Shown here: piece by piece, positions 9,849 to 21,886 of the stretch
How the letters are laid out: every line of letters starts with the position of its first letter
Position numbering within the stretch: the stretch's first letter is position 1
Assembly (NCBI RefSeq): GCF_001680005.1
Contig: NC_033567.1
Location: forward strand, 4,402,001 to 4,466,000
Direction: 5' to 3'
DNA: 64,000 nucleotides
From: Plasmodium coatneyi
Lineage: Eukaryota; Apicomplexa; Aconoidasida; Haemosporida; Plasmodiidae
Position numbers and translations under genes: made by a program
Notes under the pieces: model-generated
What the model was told of the DNA's origin: nothing
Seen by the model: the letters and a program-made list of their open reading frames with translations, nothing else
The model's database searches: none

Positions 9849-12800
9849 CTCCTTTGCAACGTTAACTTGTCTGATATTTATAATGCTGAAAAGGGAGAGG
9901 AAGTGGGAAAGAAAAACTCACGTGCGGGATCTTCTCTGAACATAATTTCCCCCTTTTCGATACGTCAATTTAGTGCGTCTGCTCACATTACAATGTCATG
10001 TGTAGCACATGGGTGTGTGTTACTGTAAAAAAGAGGTGTCCTTAACACACAATGGTGACGTACTTCAGTTATTTTACTTCCGATTTAATTTGTTTCCCCC
10101 CTTTTCATATTATACACGATACACACCTAATGCTACTGCTAAAGCTTTGCTAATTTTACATAACTGCAAGGGTTACAAGGCCTCCCAGTAAAACGGGCGG
10201 AAAATGCCATGCGCACATGCACAACGCTGCGTGCACGAGTCCGGCTTGTGCCACTTCGAGAGGGTCACTTCCTCTGTGCGCTTTTCCCCAAGAGGAGCGA
10301 TCACCCAAAACCCACGTTGTTTCAAACGGGTTGGCAGGCATAAACACTTGTGCCTATAATTTTCCGCAAAGCACGCTCGGCAGAATAAAAAAAAAAAAAA
10401 AAAACAAATGACCAAATGAACAGGATTTAACTTCGTTCAAAATTTTACTTCTCTTCCTTGAGTTTCCCCCCTATTTATTGTTCACTCTGGAAGAGTAAAT
10501 AAGTGAGATAAGTTCTACTTTCCCCCAAATTAACTTCCACTCCCCTTGTCAAGTGTCGTATTCATAAGGACGTACGTGTGGTACGTACCTCTAAGTACTG
10601 AAGGGGAAAAACACGAATGAAAGCAAAAACGTGTTGGTAAATGCAAAAGGTGTCACGTGCGGGGGGACATGCACGTATGCCAATAAGCAAAGGGGCTAAA
10701 AACAAACATACAAGTCAAGCATATTTTTCTTTTATATAAGCAAAAATTGTGCTTGCAAGTACAATTACAATTACATATGCCTTTGGAGGAGTACACTTAA
10801 CAGGCGTGTAGTACTATGACCGTTCGCGAGTGCTATGTGTTTACAATGAAGGCAAAGGAAAAAAATGAAAAAAAGAAAAAATGAAAAAAGAAACAAAAAA
10901 AAAAAAAATAAAAAAAAAAAATACAAAACTGCGAAATCGTTCGTCGAAGGAAAAACGATTTATGGGAGAGGGAAAAAAAAATTCACAAGGAAACAGGAGA
11001 ACAGGCAAACATGCAAACAGGCGAACAATCGAACGAGCAGAGGACCGAACGACCAAACGGCAAGCACGTGACAAGAAAAGCAAAAAAGCGAATTGCCCTT
11101 GGCAATAAATTTGCCATAAACGACATATGCACAGGTAAACTTCGTATCCTTTAAAAACAACCCGCTGCGTACTTGCTTGTGTATTTTTTCCAGTACGCAC
11201 TCGCAAGAGCTTGGAAACAAAAGGCGAAGCGACTATGTAATGTAAGCAAATATTATACCTGCACATATAATAGCCCCCACGTATATAAGCTTAAAAAAGG
11301 CGCATACCATTTCTTTGTTGGCAACCACGTGAGCCTAATTATTTGTTCTCAGGATGAATGGGCTTAAGCACAAGTATAGCTTCCGTGTTTCCCACGCCAC
11401 TCCGCAATGTGGCACCATGCACATGGAAAAGGATGAGGAGGAAAAAAAAAAAGGCGTACACATACATGTACGTACGTACAGGCGTGCGTGTGTTATGTTA
11501 AGCATGTTTATACGCGCATAGGCATATGGGCAGCACAAGTTTGTTCTGTTCATAGTGGAGGTATTTTTTCTTATTGTAGTGCATGCGGATAGACGAACAT
11601 ACGCAGATAAATTTATTTGGGGGAGAAAAAAAAAAGAACGATGGTCTTTACTCATGGGTGGCTGTTCATGGAGTAGCGTACCCTCTCTGGGGATGCCTTC
11701 ACGCAGGAATGTACGTATGTGCCTATAACTGCACCTTGTAAGGGGTACCAAAATGGTGGCAAAACAGTTATGTTCCCTTGACGGAAGGGAAAAAAAAAAA
11801 AAAAATTCACACACATGTTAAGAATGGGAAAGTGCTGCATAGAGGGAAAAATTTATTTCGGAGATTTTATCTTGTTTTTTTTTTTTTTTCTTCGCTTGGT
11901 CTGTTCATTTAGGGAGGATGTTTCAACATATGTTTTGTATCCCCTCGCGGAAATTATGGCATACTACCTGGACACGTTTCCCAAGAGAGTGGCTATCCGT
12001 TAAACTCACAGTGGAAAGGGAAACGATTTTTAAGCATTTAACGACGTAGCGGGGGGTTAAAAAAGGCAAAGAAAAGAAGGCACCCTCATGAGTAATCCTA
12101 TGCGCGTATGCCAACTAGTTCGCCCTTTCGCTTGGTTGCTGTTTTTTTTTTTTTTTTTTCCAAGCTTGCCTTTTAACCCTGCCACTTTGGGGAGTCTCGC
12201 ATTAACGCGGAAAAATCAGCGCGCTACCAATATGCAGGACGTTCTCCTGATTTACGCGAATCCTGGGCAACGCTAATCGGTGCTGAGTAAAAGCAAAAAT
12301 ACATACGGACAAATGTGCGTACACAGTGTGTGCAAGCGGTCGGTCGCTCAAGGTTTATCCTCTCCCAACCGTGTCTCCCCCTATTTAGGAAGCCGGTCTT
12401 TTCACTTCATTACGAAAGAACAGCGCACTAAGGTGAAGCAGAATGACACACCAAAGTGGCTCTTTCGGACGGCATTTATCTTATACACGGTTCTGTTACA
12501 TGGTGAGATAACGTCGGGCTCCTTTTTCACGCAGTCATATTTTTTCCGTTTGACGCATTGGTAACTTTTTCCCAAAGGGCGCAAAAATGGAGAACAAGAC
12601 GTGGGAATATATTTGGTCTACATGTTAAGTGTCCCTTTAGGTAGTTACCTTGAAGCGGTAGAGGGGAAAATTTATGTACTTCGTCTTCTTCGAGCATATT
12701 TTTGTTCTATTTCGGTGGGAGGATAATCTAAAATGGGACCCCAAAACTGTTGTGCGTAAAAGATGAGAGCTTCCTCTGGTATGACCCCTTTTTCTTGCCG

Positions 12801-13697
12801 ATGATGCATGTAGAAGGGAAGCTGTGCAGAGATGCGCCCCATCTGAGCAGATGCCAACAGGGGGCTGTAATTTTGGGCGGAAGTTTTGTTGACCAATTTT
12901 GTGGGTCATTTGTAATACTGCAGCTGTGCACCAGGTTAGTAGACGTATACACGCTTTTCACGCTGTCGTTTATTCTCCAAGTGGAAAATACCAGCAGGGC
13001 CATTTGCAAATAGTTGCGTGCACCTATAGTATGACAAAAAAAAAAAAGGGGATAAAAGATTTATATATTACAACATTTGTTCAACCCCTTTTTTTTTTTT
13101 TCTGTGTGTATTCCTTGCGTAGCTGCAACTTCGTGTGCCCCCAAAATACGTAGCCGATTATAAAACAAAAGAATGAAGAACCGAAATTAAAATGATTATC
13201 TTGTTGGTAATAACCCACAGGAACGCTAATTGTTCTCCCCAGTCATTGTGGAAATATTGGAAAACGGCATGCACCGGGGAAGATTTGTTCAGGGACAAAC
13301 CATACAACGATGAGGCATATTTTCGTAAAATTTTTTTTTTTTTTTTTTTTTTTTCATGTGGGACCTTATGATAACTGAAAATCGACAAAGAGTATCATTT
13401 TGTAGGATGCGACATGTTGGGTGTTAATTCAATGCGCATATTGTTGTAGATCTGTGTATATATATATATTTTTTTTTTTACATCGCACATTGGGGGTTGC
13501 ACTGCCCACTTCTCCTTACGCATTGAAATAGAAAGGGGTTCCCCGTTTTCTTGATCAGTGAGGTGATCGTGAATAGACATACACGTAGAGGGGCGAGTGC
13601 ACCACTGTGTAGGTAGGTGTGCAAAGGTTCACCCTGGAGAGGAGCACATCAGTGCTGCACAGCCGACTTTTGCAAGTGATTAGTGTAGAGGAGGATA
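9849..13697. other. Divergent intergenic region, NUP313 / PDHB
   Basis: About 3.85 kb between two head-to-head genes, presumably holding both promoters and 5' UTRs. Many A and T homopolymers are present, including A/purine-rich DNA at 10858-10990 and a T24 run at 13331-13354. Open frames here are short and rich in Phe or Lys from the homopolymers. I found no tRNA B-box, no conserved protein and no repeat element. Confidence 0.6.
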
Positions 13698-14918
13698 ATG
13701 CAAAACTTGGTGATGTTTTTCCTCTGGGTGGGAATTTGCCTGAGCTGGTCAGTCCAAAGCAGGAAGGAATCCACAAAACTGCTAAACTTCATCGGAAGGA
13801 AAAAAAACCCACCTGGAGGGATAAGAAGTAACATCAAGGGGAATGTGAGCACAAACGGGACAGTCCTACTTGGAAAGGAAGACAATACATTAACAATAAA
13901 TGAAGGGAATTACAAAAATGAACTGAAAAAGGTTAAAGTAAAGAGGAACATAAGTGAAGCGCTACATATGGCTACATACGAGGAAATGAAAAGAGACAAA
14001 AGTGTGTACGTATTGGGTGAAGATGTAGGCTTATATGGAGGATCATACAAGGTAACAAAAAACTTGGCTCACTTTTTTGGATTCGCTAGAGTGCTAGACA
14101 CCCCAATATGTGAAAATTCGTTCATGGGGTTAGGCATTGGATCGAGCATAAATGGATTGAGACCCATAGTGGAAGGAATGAATTTGTCATTTCTCATTTT
14201 AGCCTTTAACCAAATTTCCAACAATGCATGCATGATGCGATATATGTGTGACGGGCAGTTTAACATTCCTATTGTGATTAGAGGGCCAGGAGGGGTAGGA
14301 AAACAGTTGGGACCAGAACATTCACAGAGAATTGAATCCTATTTGATGAGTGTACCAGGGATAAAAATTGTGTCTTGCTCTACTCCATTCAATGCTAGAG
14401 GGTTACTAAAATCGGCCATACGAGACAATAACCCTGTTTTGTTCCTGGAACATGTGTTACTATATAATGTCGAGGAGGAAATACCACTCCTACCATACAC
14501 CTTACCGATAGATAGGGCTGAAGTAGTCAGAAGAGGAAACCATCTCACCATTTTATGTTACGGAATTACTAGGCATATCGCGCTAGAAGCTGCAAAAGAG
14601 CTAGCTAATATTAACATCCAGGTTGAGGTAATCGATTTGATCTCATTAAAACCTTTCGACTTGGAAACAATTGGGAATTCTTTAAAGAAGACAAGGAAGT
14701 GTTTAATTCTGGATGAGTCAGCTGGGTTTGGGGGCATTGGTGCTGAGTTGTACACCCAGGTGGTTGAGAATTTTTCCTCCTTTTTGGAGAAGCGGCCTGT
14801 CCGTTTGTGCACAAAAGACGTGCCCATAGCGTACGCGAGCAGATTTGAAGACGCCTGCATCGTCAAGAAGGAGGACGTGGTGTATATGGCCACCTACATG
14901 CACTCACAGAGCGGGTAG
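13698..14918 (+). CDS. PDHB: Pyruvate dehydrogenase E1 component, beta subunit (apicoplast)
   Basis: Single-exon protein of 406 residues. With E1-alpha it performs thiamine-diphosphate-dependent decarboxylation of pyruvate, supplying acetyl-CoA for type II fatty acid synthesis. In malaria parasites the only PDH complex is in the apicoplast. The N-terminus is bipartite: a hydrophobic signal peptide (MQNLVMFFLWVGICLSW) followed by ~60 Lys/Asn-rich residues as transit peptide. The mature domain begins near NISEALHMATYEEM. The family signatures YVLGEDVGLYGG, RGPGGVGKQLGPEHSQRIE and the C-terminal transketolase block (ESAGFGGIGAELYTQV) are intact. The length is as expected and nothing looks truncated. 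It is transcribed away from NUP313. Confidence 0.96.
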   Translation: MQNLVMFFLWVGICLSWSVQSRKESTKLLNFIGRKKNPPGGIRSNIKGNVSTNGTVLLGKEDNTLTINEGNYKNELKKVKVKRNISEALHMATYEEMKRDKSVYVLGEDVGLYGGSYKVTKNLAHFFGFARVLDTPICENSFMGLGIGSSINGLRPIVEGMNLSFLILAFNQISNNACMMRYMCDGQFNIPIVIRGPGGVGKQLGPEHSQRIESYLMSVPGIKIVSCSTPFNARGLLKSAIRDNNPVLFLEHVLLYNVEEEIPLLPYTLPIDRAEVVRRGNHLTILCYGITRHIALEAAKELANINIQVEVIDLISLKPFDLETIGNSLKKTRKCLILDESAGFGGIGAELYTQVVENFSSFLEKRPVRLCTKDVPIAYASRFEDACIVKKEDVVYMATYMHSQSG

Positions 14919-14922
14919 TGTG

Positions 14923-14946
14923 CGTACCGGCGTACCGGCGTACCGA
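14923..14946. repeat. 8-bp tandem repeat, three copies
   Basis: cgtaccgg, cgtaccgg and cgtaccga lie head to tail, starting five bases after the PDHB stop codon. Confidence 0.9.
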
Positions 14947-15228
14947 CTGATAAAAGCAGAGTCCCGCGAGAACAGTGCCTTTTTATATATGCATGCACGC
15001 GTCCATGTGTGCATGTTCCCAAATCGGCAGTCATTTTTAACCCAATAAGAAAACCCGTTTGACACAAAAAAAGGCAGAATAACCAATTGAACAGAAAAAA
15101 AAAATTAAACAAAAACCTGTTGATGTTTCATAAGGGGAAAATTTCATTTGCCTTTCCCCTGATAAGCGGGGAAAAAATGAAACCTTAAAAAAGCTTAAGC
15201 GTGTGCGGGGAGCAAATACACACACGGC

Positions 15229-15283
15229 AGTATATACATATATATATACATATATGTACATATATGTACATTTATATATATAA
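15229..15283. repeat. TA-rich microsatellite
   Basis: Alternating TATATACATATATG units in the 3' intergenic region downstream of PDHB. Confidence 0.85.
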
Positions 15284-16087
15284 AGCGAGGTTAATACTTA
15301 AAAACAAATCGAGGAACAAAAACAAGGTGTGAAAAATGGGGACAAAATTTTAGGGAAATGTTAAAAATGCAATGTACAGGGGGAAGGGAAAACAGTGCCC
15401 ACCATTCGTTGTGTCAAATTGAGAAGCGATGTGGCATTTTTTCCCCCCATAAAATTTACAGTAGTTTGCCAAATGGAGGCGGTCAATAGGGAATGGTGTG
15501 TATGCCTGCACGCAAGGTGACCTCCTCCTCCCTGAACCATTCAAAAGTAACACATTAACAAATAAACCATTTTGTCGTGCCGTTCTTGTCTTCTATCAAA
15601 TCAACAGTCGTGCATTTCGCTTCCTCCCCGTGGTTAGCACAATCCAACGCAAATTTTTGCAAACACTTTTTTACGACGCCATTGCGGTATGCGTCTTCTC
15701 TGTTGGTGGTTCTTCCTTGGTGTGTGTAATCATCATGGCAAGTTTTGAGAAGGAATTTGTTCCTTCGTTGGGCCAACCATGTGCAGGCGTATGTATATGT
15801 CTAAACCGTCTCCCTTCTATATAATAACACCTTCATCCGTTTATGTAAGGCTTTTAAGCAGCTCCACGGGGGGACCTCTCCTCCCTATATGCGAAAAGAG
15901 CGCCCCACAAAATATTCACCGGAAAACAGTTCGCCATAAAAAAGGGTATTTTAAAAAAAAAAGGCTCTTGTGTAAATTCAAAATTGTACGCATATACCTT
16001 GGGGCAATATCCTCAATAGTATGTTCTTCGAATATTCTACTCCTAACCGTTCTGTTTACGCCAACAGTTCGCTGCTTATATACCTCC

Positions 16088-19000
16088 TCAGAGGTACCTC
16101 TTCCTGTGGTGCATAACGAGGGGCCATCCCACGACCATTCTAGAGAGGTAATTCTGGTTGTTGTTCTCCCACGGGTTTAAAATAAAAATGGGATAGTGTG
16201 CGCTTTTGAAAGTCCACTGCTTGTCGGTCACCATGTCCAGCATATCTTCGCTCGTCTTGGCCACGTAGAGGGGCATAATATTAAAGGTCAAATTGTCATA
16301 CAGGAGGGAGAAGTATAAGACGTTCCCCCTGTACCTAAAAACGTACAACACGCAGCACCACATAATCAACTCGAAGGCGTACTCAATCAGGATAACAGTC
16401 CCCGTTAAAAAATTAAACATGGCTTTTAGCAAATGCAGTAAAATCTCCAAAGTAAAAAAGCTAACAATGATCAGTAGGTACATTTTATACATGCTCAATT
16501 TAATTTTGAGTGACTCTTCCCAGGAATCCATCATCCGCACACTTCTGACAAAGGACAGTCTCAACTTTAAAAAGTTCTGAATCGATAGGATGTTTATAAC
16601 AAGTACAAAAAGCAAACTCATATTTATAAAGATCAGTATGGGCGTATCATTAATTACGTTTAGCTGGTTAAAGGAGGTTAGAATGTATATGCTGCTGATA
16701 ATTAGGGTTAGAGAGAGGTTATCCCTTTTGCTAAATTGCCCTCTTGTTATCATGTACCCTTTACTTATAAGAATGAGGTTCCCATAAAAGATGGTGTTGA
16801 ACATGGTGTTTAGGGCCATGTAGGACAAAATGGTATACTCCACATAGCGGCTATTATTGCGGGGGTACTGAATCATACAGAAAAGTAGCAACATAATATA
16901 GGATGCCAGTCGAATTATGGACGGTGACAACATCAGTCTATATAACGGGTTCAGCATCTGTCTCCACACATTCTGGACATATATAATGTAGACCACATTT
17001 AGTAATAACCAGGCCGGTATGAAGAACAAAATCAATGCCCATTTTATGGTGTTAAATTTGTTACAGTCATTGTGATAAACTTCCGGGGGTGGCATGTGGT
17101 CAATGTATACAGAGAAGTTATTCCCTTCCTTCATGTATTTCTTCATATTTTTTATTATGGCCTTCTCCGTATCTGTCATATTTTCTCTGTTTCTTTTATT
17201 GTTGGTGAGAGGACTGCCATAAAAATCTGACTTATCGCTCACCTCTAAGATGTAGTTCTGGTTGTTGTAGTTGATCAGGTAGTAGTGGTACCCCCCATCC
17301 GACCCTGCGTATGTGCTCACTATGTACTCTGCACTGTTGGTGTTGTTAGTGAACTTTTTGGAGGTGTTTCCATGGCTGCTGTTACTGGAGTTGTTCACGT
17401 TACTCATGTTGGTGGCGTCGTTTGATCCGCTTCTGCGTGGCTCCGCCGTATGGACGTGCAGGCCCTGCGTAGAGTCATCTTCTTTTCCCGTGGTGCCCGC
17501 CAGATTAGCCCCTTTGCCGCTTAACTTCCCACTCTGGAACAGACCACTGTACACTTGAAACGCGCGAAATAGACAGCGGGTAAAAGAGTGGAAGCCTTTC
17601 ATGTGAGCCAAATGGGCATACAACCGCAAGAAATGGTTCTCCCCCCATTTGGTCGCTACACTTCCGTGTGAATGACCCATTTTGTGGTGATCCTCCTCAC
17701 TCCATTTTTTTACCCCTCTTGGCAATTGTGATTGTCCCTCCTGCCTGCACTTGTGGTGTTCATTTATGAGGAACTTCCTCTCTACCGGGTTCATCACATG
17801 CAGCATTTTCGTCCGCTCACTCACATCACCATCAGGGTGCACCACCACTTTGCATGTTCTTAAAAAGAGATTCTCTAAATATTCCATACAGTTGTCTCCA
17901 TAGTTATAGTAGCAAATGTCCTCCTTCCGATGCAGCTTATCCCAGTTGGGGGATATATATCCATCGTTCTGTTCGTATTGTTCGTACTGTTTGTACTGTT
18001 TGGAGTGATTGCCCTCATCAGGGGTTTCCATAAAACTTCGCGTGTGTATAGGCACCTTCAGGGGGACATAATACTCCGTGAAGTTTAGCAGCTGAGCCGT
18101 TTCTCGCTCGACCACGTAGGAGACAACCAGATAGGAGGTTTCTTTTTTTAAATGATCCAGGATTATAAGGGCCTTTTTGTTAATAAAGCGTATGGGTTCT
18201 TTGTGGCTATATTTTTTCTGCCCACTTTTTTCACTCGCGCTGCTTTTCCCGTAATGGTGTTCCAAAAAGGGGGTGAAGCGGCTCTTTGCCTTCCCCTCGG
18301 GGTGGCCAGGATATCCCCCATTTTCTCCCACCTTCACCAATCCATTGGAATGATATTTGTACTGAATGTATTTCTTTAAAATGTTTGCGAAGGCGAAGTT
18401 GCGCAGCACCTTCTTCTTTATGCTGTAGACGTAATTTATTTCTGCAGGGATGTGGACATCATTCTTATGCTCATCTTGTTCTAGGTTAGAATTATTTCCT
18501 GTTTTATAACTATTTGCCGTCCCATCGGACTTTTTTTCCTTCCCTCTTTTTTTGTGCTTCTTCTTCTTTTTTCTGTTGACGCCTTTGGACTGATTTAATA
18601 TATCGTATCGATGTTCACGGGAGGAGTGGTACAACACCATCTGTTCAAATGCTTCAATGTTTTCTCTTCTTTGGGTGGGAATCCCTTCTGTGCAGTCCGA
18701 AAAATATGTTTCCGATTTGTTAATAACATTACGGGATCTTGTGTGCAACTTCTTCGTGAGGAGTCCTTTCAAAAATGGGTAAATCTCGTATTCGTAAATT
18801 TCTTGGATCAGGTTCTGGTGGCTATCTTGGCACAGTTGGTTAGAGGGGGTAGGTTCGACCTCTGTGCTGTTCTTACTGGACGCATCGCTACTGTTGCTGA
18901 GTTGCCTGTCCAGCTTCCACTGATCAGAGTGGTCTTTACACGTGAGAATTCGTTTTCCACCAAATAGGTAAGCATCGGGGAAACCAAAATGGGTTTTTTC

Positions 19001-19525
19001 AAATCCATTCCCAAAGTTGACACGATCGGGGAGGCACCAACTGAACATCTGACTCAGGCGCTCATAAATTTTTAACCCCATTGCAGCACATCTGTTCTGG
19101 AACAGTTCGCCCGGGATTTCTTCCCCATCGGTACGGATACAATTTTTACGACTCCCCTCTGGATAATCCTCTACGTAATTGTTTACGCCGTTCTTTTCAT
19201 AATTATTTTCACAATCCTGATCGTAATTTGCACCGTCACTGACTTCGCAATTTTTATAAAAGTCTATTTTATCGGACTGGAATAGCACTTTTCTGCTTCT
19301 CTTCCCTTCCTTCTGCGTGTCGCCCAACTCGGAGGGGGAGTCATCACTTCTGATGTCCACATACTCGTAAAAGAGATGAAAATCGGGGAAAGCCTGAATG
19401 TATTTATTTTCGGAAACCCCAAATGGAAAGGCATCACAGGGGAGGAGGTAAAACGAGGAGTTGTTAAAAAGGACAGATATTGCGAACAGACAGGTGGACA
19501 CGTAGAAAGGCACGAACGCTTTCAT
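16088..19525 (-). CDS. Seven-transmembrane GPCR-like (GOST/GPR180-type) membrane protein
   Basis: Single-exon protein of 1,145 residues. An N-terminal signal peptide (about residues 1-35, MKAFVPFYVSTCLFAISVLF) leads into ~790 mostly extracytoplasmic residues rich in charged and Asn/Ser low-complexity tracts, including a KQYKQYEQYEQ repeat. Seven hydrophobic helices fill the C-terminal third, at roughly 828-850, 872-887, 896-920, 938-955, 960-983, 1014-1033 and 1041-1063, followed by an ~80-residue tail. After the third helix, ISKGYMITR resembles the 'KGW-ITR' signature of the GPR180/TMEM145/GPR107 (GOST, intimal-thickness-related receptor) group. The family call is inference from topology plus this motif. 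The ligand, and any coupling to G proteins (which Plasmodium appears to lack), are unknown. A trafficking role in the secretory pathway is as likely as signalling. Confidence 0.6.
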   Translation of the reverse strand: MKAFVPFYVSTCLFAISVLFNNSSFYLLPCDAFPFGVSENKYIQAFPDFHLFYEYVDIRSDDSPSELGDTQKEGKRSRKVLFQSDKIDFYKNCEVSDGANYDQDCENNYEKNGVNNYVEDYPEGSRKNCIRTDGEEIPGELFQNRCAAMGLKIYERLSQMFSWCLPDRVNFGNGFEKTHFGFPDAYLFGGKRILTCKDHSDQWKLDRQLSNSSDASSKNSTEVEPTPSNQLCQDSHQNLIQEIYEYEIYPFLKGLLTKKLHTRSRNVINKSETYFSDCTEGIPTQRRENIEAFEQMVLYHSSREHRYDILNQSKGVNRKKKKKHKKRGKEKKSDGTANSYKTGNNSNLEQDEHKNDVHIPAEINYVYSIKKKVLRNFAFANILKKYIQYKYHSNGLVKVGENGGYPGHPEGKAKSRFTPFLEHHYGKSSASEKSGQKKYSHKEPIRFINKKALIILDHLKKETSYLVVSYVVERETAQLLNFTEYYVPLKVPIHTRSFMETPDEGNHSKQYKQYEQYEQNDGYISPNWDKLHRKEDICYYNYGDNCMEYLENLFLRTCKVVVHPDGDVSERTKMLHVMNPVERKFLINEHHKCRQEGQSQLPRGVKKWSEEDHHKMGHSHGSVATKWGENHFLRLYAHLAHMKGFHSFTRCLFRAFQVYSGLFQSGKLSGKGANLAGTTGKEDDSTQGLHVHTAEPRRSGSNDATNMSNVNNSSNSSHGNTSKKFTNNTNSAEYIVSTYAGSDGGYHYYLINYNNQNYILEVSDKSDFYGSPLTNNKRNRENMTDTEKAIIKNMKKYMKEGNNFSVYIDHMPPPEVYHNDCNKFNTIKWALILFFIPAWLLLNVVYIIYVQNVWRQMLNPLYRLMLSPSIIRLASYIMLLLFCMIQYPRNNSRYVEYTILSYMALNTMFNTIFYGNLILISKGYMITRGQFSKRDNLSLTLIISSIYILTSFNQLNVINDTPILIFINMSLLFVLVINILSIQNFLKLRLSFVRSVRMMDSWEESLKIKLSMYKMYLLIIVSFFTLEILLHLLKAMFNFLTGTVILIEYAFELIMWCCVLYVFRYRGNVLYFSLLYDNLTFNIMPLYVAKTSEDMLDMVTDKQWTFKSAHYPIFILNPWENNNQNYLSRMVVGWPLVMHHRKRYL
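17965..18003 (-). repeat. 9-bp tandem repeat encoding QYK/QYE
   Basis: 'tgttcgtac'/'tgtttgtac' units in the luminal region of the seven-TM protein encode KQYKQYEQYEQ. Confidence 0.8.
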
Positions 19526-19806
19526 TTTATTTGCTCGTCCACCGTGTCGGTCTTATATTTTTGAAGAGATCTTCTGGTGGGGGCACACATAGGGGGGATG
19601 CATCCCTCCTCTCTGGGCGTATGCTTCGGTTTACGTTGCCCAGGTTGTGCGACCCAGTTTGCGTCTTTCCCTCGTATCCTTTCTTCACTTCTTCAACCCT
19701 TCTTTTTCTTTTTTTACATTTTTTCAAAAAACGGGGTACGCAGGTTCGAAGCGTCCATTTGAGACAGATCACCGAATTGTCTGCTTACAAACGAACAATT
19801 GAACGA

Positions 19807-19807
<1 letters not shown>

Positions 19808-19837
<30 letters not shown>
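19808..19837. repeat. Poly(A) tract, 30 bases
   Basis: An uninterrupted A30 run upstream of the seven-TM gene start, typical of Plasmodium intergenic DNA. Confidence 0.95.
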
Positions 19838-19839
<2 letters not shown>

Positions 19840-21846
19840 AGCGATAGCCGTACCATACACTTAAAGAGACAAACACGCACGTAGACAAATGAAAAAAAAA
19901 AAAAAGGAAGAAATATATTTTTCCCCCTTGATGAATTTAAAAAAACTGCAGAGTGGACAATGCGTAGGAATAATCCTACTATTGGGCTGATAATGTACAT
20001 GCCTTATGTGAACGGCAAAATATGAGCATATTTTACGGGAAAAAAAAAAAAAATTAAAATAAAAAAAAATTACAAGGGGAAAAGAAAGCGCTTAATAAGC
20101 ATACAAAAATAACAAATCTGAGAACAGCAAAAAGGGTTAAAGAAAAAAAGCTCTATGCATTTTCTGCAACAGAAGCTTTGTACAAAAACAACGGGATGAA
20201 TATTTTCCCACTTACACAAATGTCACTTTGATAAGGCCTGGCATAAACACAAAATTGGTCAGTGTCCAGCTGCATTAAATGCGCAGGATGGGGGAGGGAG
20301 TGGACAAGGGAAAAAAAAAAAAAAAAAAAAATATATGTGTCAATTCATTAAGCTGCCCCTTTACAAAAAGGAGAAAAGTGTGTTACACACCTGTATTGCG
20401 AGATATGTACATGTTTACGATAAATTGTTCCGCGAGAATGTTTACAAAAATGGCATAAAAGGTACAAATCGGAAGAACAAGCGGTCAAATAAACAAATGA
20501 GCTGGCATCCATGCAACTACGCGGCAAAGAAGCCATGTGCAATGCAACCCATTTAACGATATGACACTGTGGCAATGCGTCCACGTAATCAAATGATCAA
20601 ATGAATAGAAACAAAACGGAAGGAACAATTCCCTACATTGTAAAGGGAACAACGCAAAAAGAGGCTTAAAAAAAAAAAAAAAAAAAAAAAAACAACCACA
20701 ATTTTGCAGTAATATCAAACACAACCCTTTCGTAAACGCGCAATTTTTAAATTGTAAAAAGGGACATTCTGGTTCAAATGAAATATACAAAAAATAAAAA
20801 AAACAAAAACAATGGAAAGATTGAATTGAGCAAAAGAAAGAAAAATATATATATATTAATCTCTTCAATGTCGTTATTTAAAAAATAAGAAAATGGCACA
20901 GATTAAAACTAAACAGTTGTTCACAAAAAAAAAAAAAAAAACACCGACGGGTGGCAGCGAATCGAGGCAAATTTGAAAAAACGAAAAGGGGAAGAAAAAA
21001 AAAAAAATCGAAAAGTCGCAAAAAAGAAAAAGAAAAAAACAAAAAAACGAAAGCGGAAAAAACGAAGCAAAAAATGCGAAAAAACAAAATATACACGAAC
21101 TCTACCCAAACATCGCAAAACCAGCAGGGTTACAATTTTTTGCACAGATGCGCAGAGTACGTGCACATATATATATATGTATATAAGAACATTCCAATAT
21201 GCGGATGAACACGGCTATACCGCCCTACATGTACGGGGCGCGTTTGAAGGGGGCCTAAAGGGAAGCACAAAAAAGGTGCTGTTGCTTTGGCTAGGAGCCT
21301 AGGCATATAGCCGGCCATTCGTACAAGCATATAATGATACGTACACGGCATGTGGGCAATAATGCGTTCATATTATATATGCACTTATGTAGGTATTCTG
21401 CTAAGCTACTGTCCCCATACGCACGAATACTTTGTCGCTCCTACGTATGTAATATTGCTCTCTGTGGAGGCCTCTAAAACTGTTCCCCCCTTAAAGAACG
21501 ACCGCTGTGTTAAGTCCTTCCCCGTTATACCAGCACAATGATATTTGTATGAGTACGCATTTGATTCAAAGTTGGCCCCGTTTTGTGCCCACCCTCCATG
21601 AGCAAGCGTGGCCGATCCTGAAGGTTTTTTCCTCATGGAGGGTGAGTGCAAAACAAGCAGGGATACGCACTGCGTCATGGGTGCATGTACACTCGTTTCG
21701 CCGTTCCTCGCATACTATAACACGGTTTGTACCCCCTTAATCTACCATATTTCCCGGGCAAATGCTCTCATGCAAGAAATGCATGCAACGCGGGGCGGAA
21801 AATCGACCAAGTGGTGCGAACATATTAAAAAATTAAAAATTAAACA

Positions 21847-21886
21847 GTTAAGGGGTTAAAAGGTTAAATGGTTAAAGGTTAAAATG
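21847..21886. repeat. GGTTAAA-type short tandem repeat
   Basis: Five imperfect units (gttaagg, ggttaaa, aggttaaat, ggttaaa, ggttaaa) about 300 bases before the LAP start. The unit differs from the Plasmodium telomere repeat GGGTT(T/C)A. Confidence 0.8.

Larger units (their letters stand above)
14919..16087. other. Tail-to-tail intergenic region, PDHB / seven-TM gene
   Basis: About 1.17 kb holding two 3' UTRs. It contains a short 8-bp tandem repeat just after the PDHB stop and a TA/TATG microsatellite around 15229-15283. No convincing gene was seen. Confidence 0.65.

Noticed and set aside
10841..11266. 141-codon minus-strand frame upstream of PDHB
   Set aside because: Phe/Ser-rich peptide generated by A-runs on the opposite strand; low-complexity and no domain.
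19741..19760. tRNA-like B-box (ggttcgaagc)
   Set aside because: No matching A-box, acceptor stem or anticodon arm could be folded around it.
21847..21886. Internal telomere repeat
   Set aside because: The unit is GGTTAAA, not the Plasmodium GGGTT(T/C)A repeat, and the tract is only about 40 bases.
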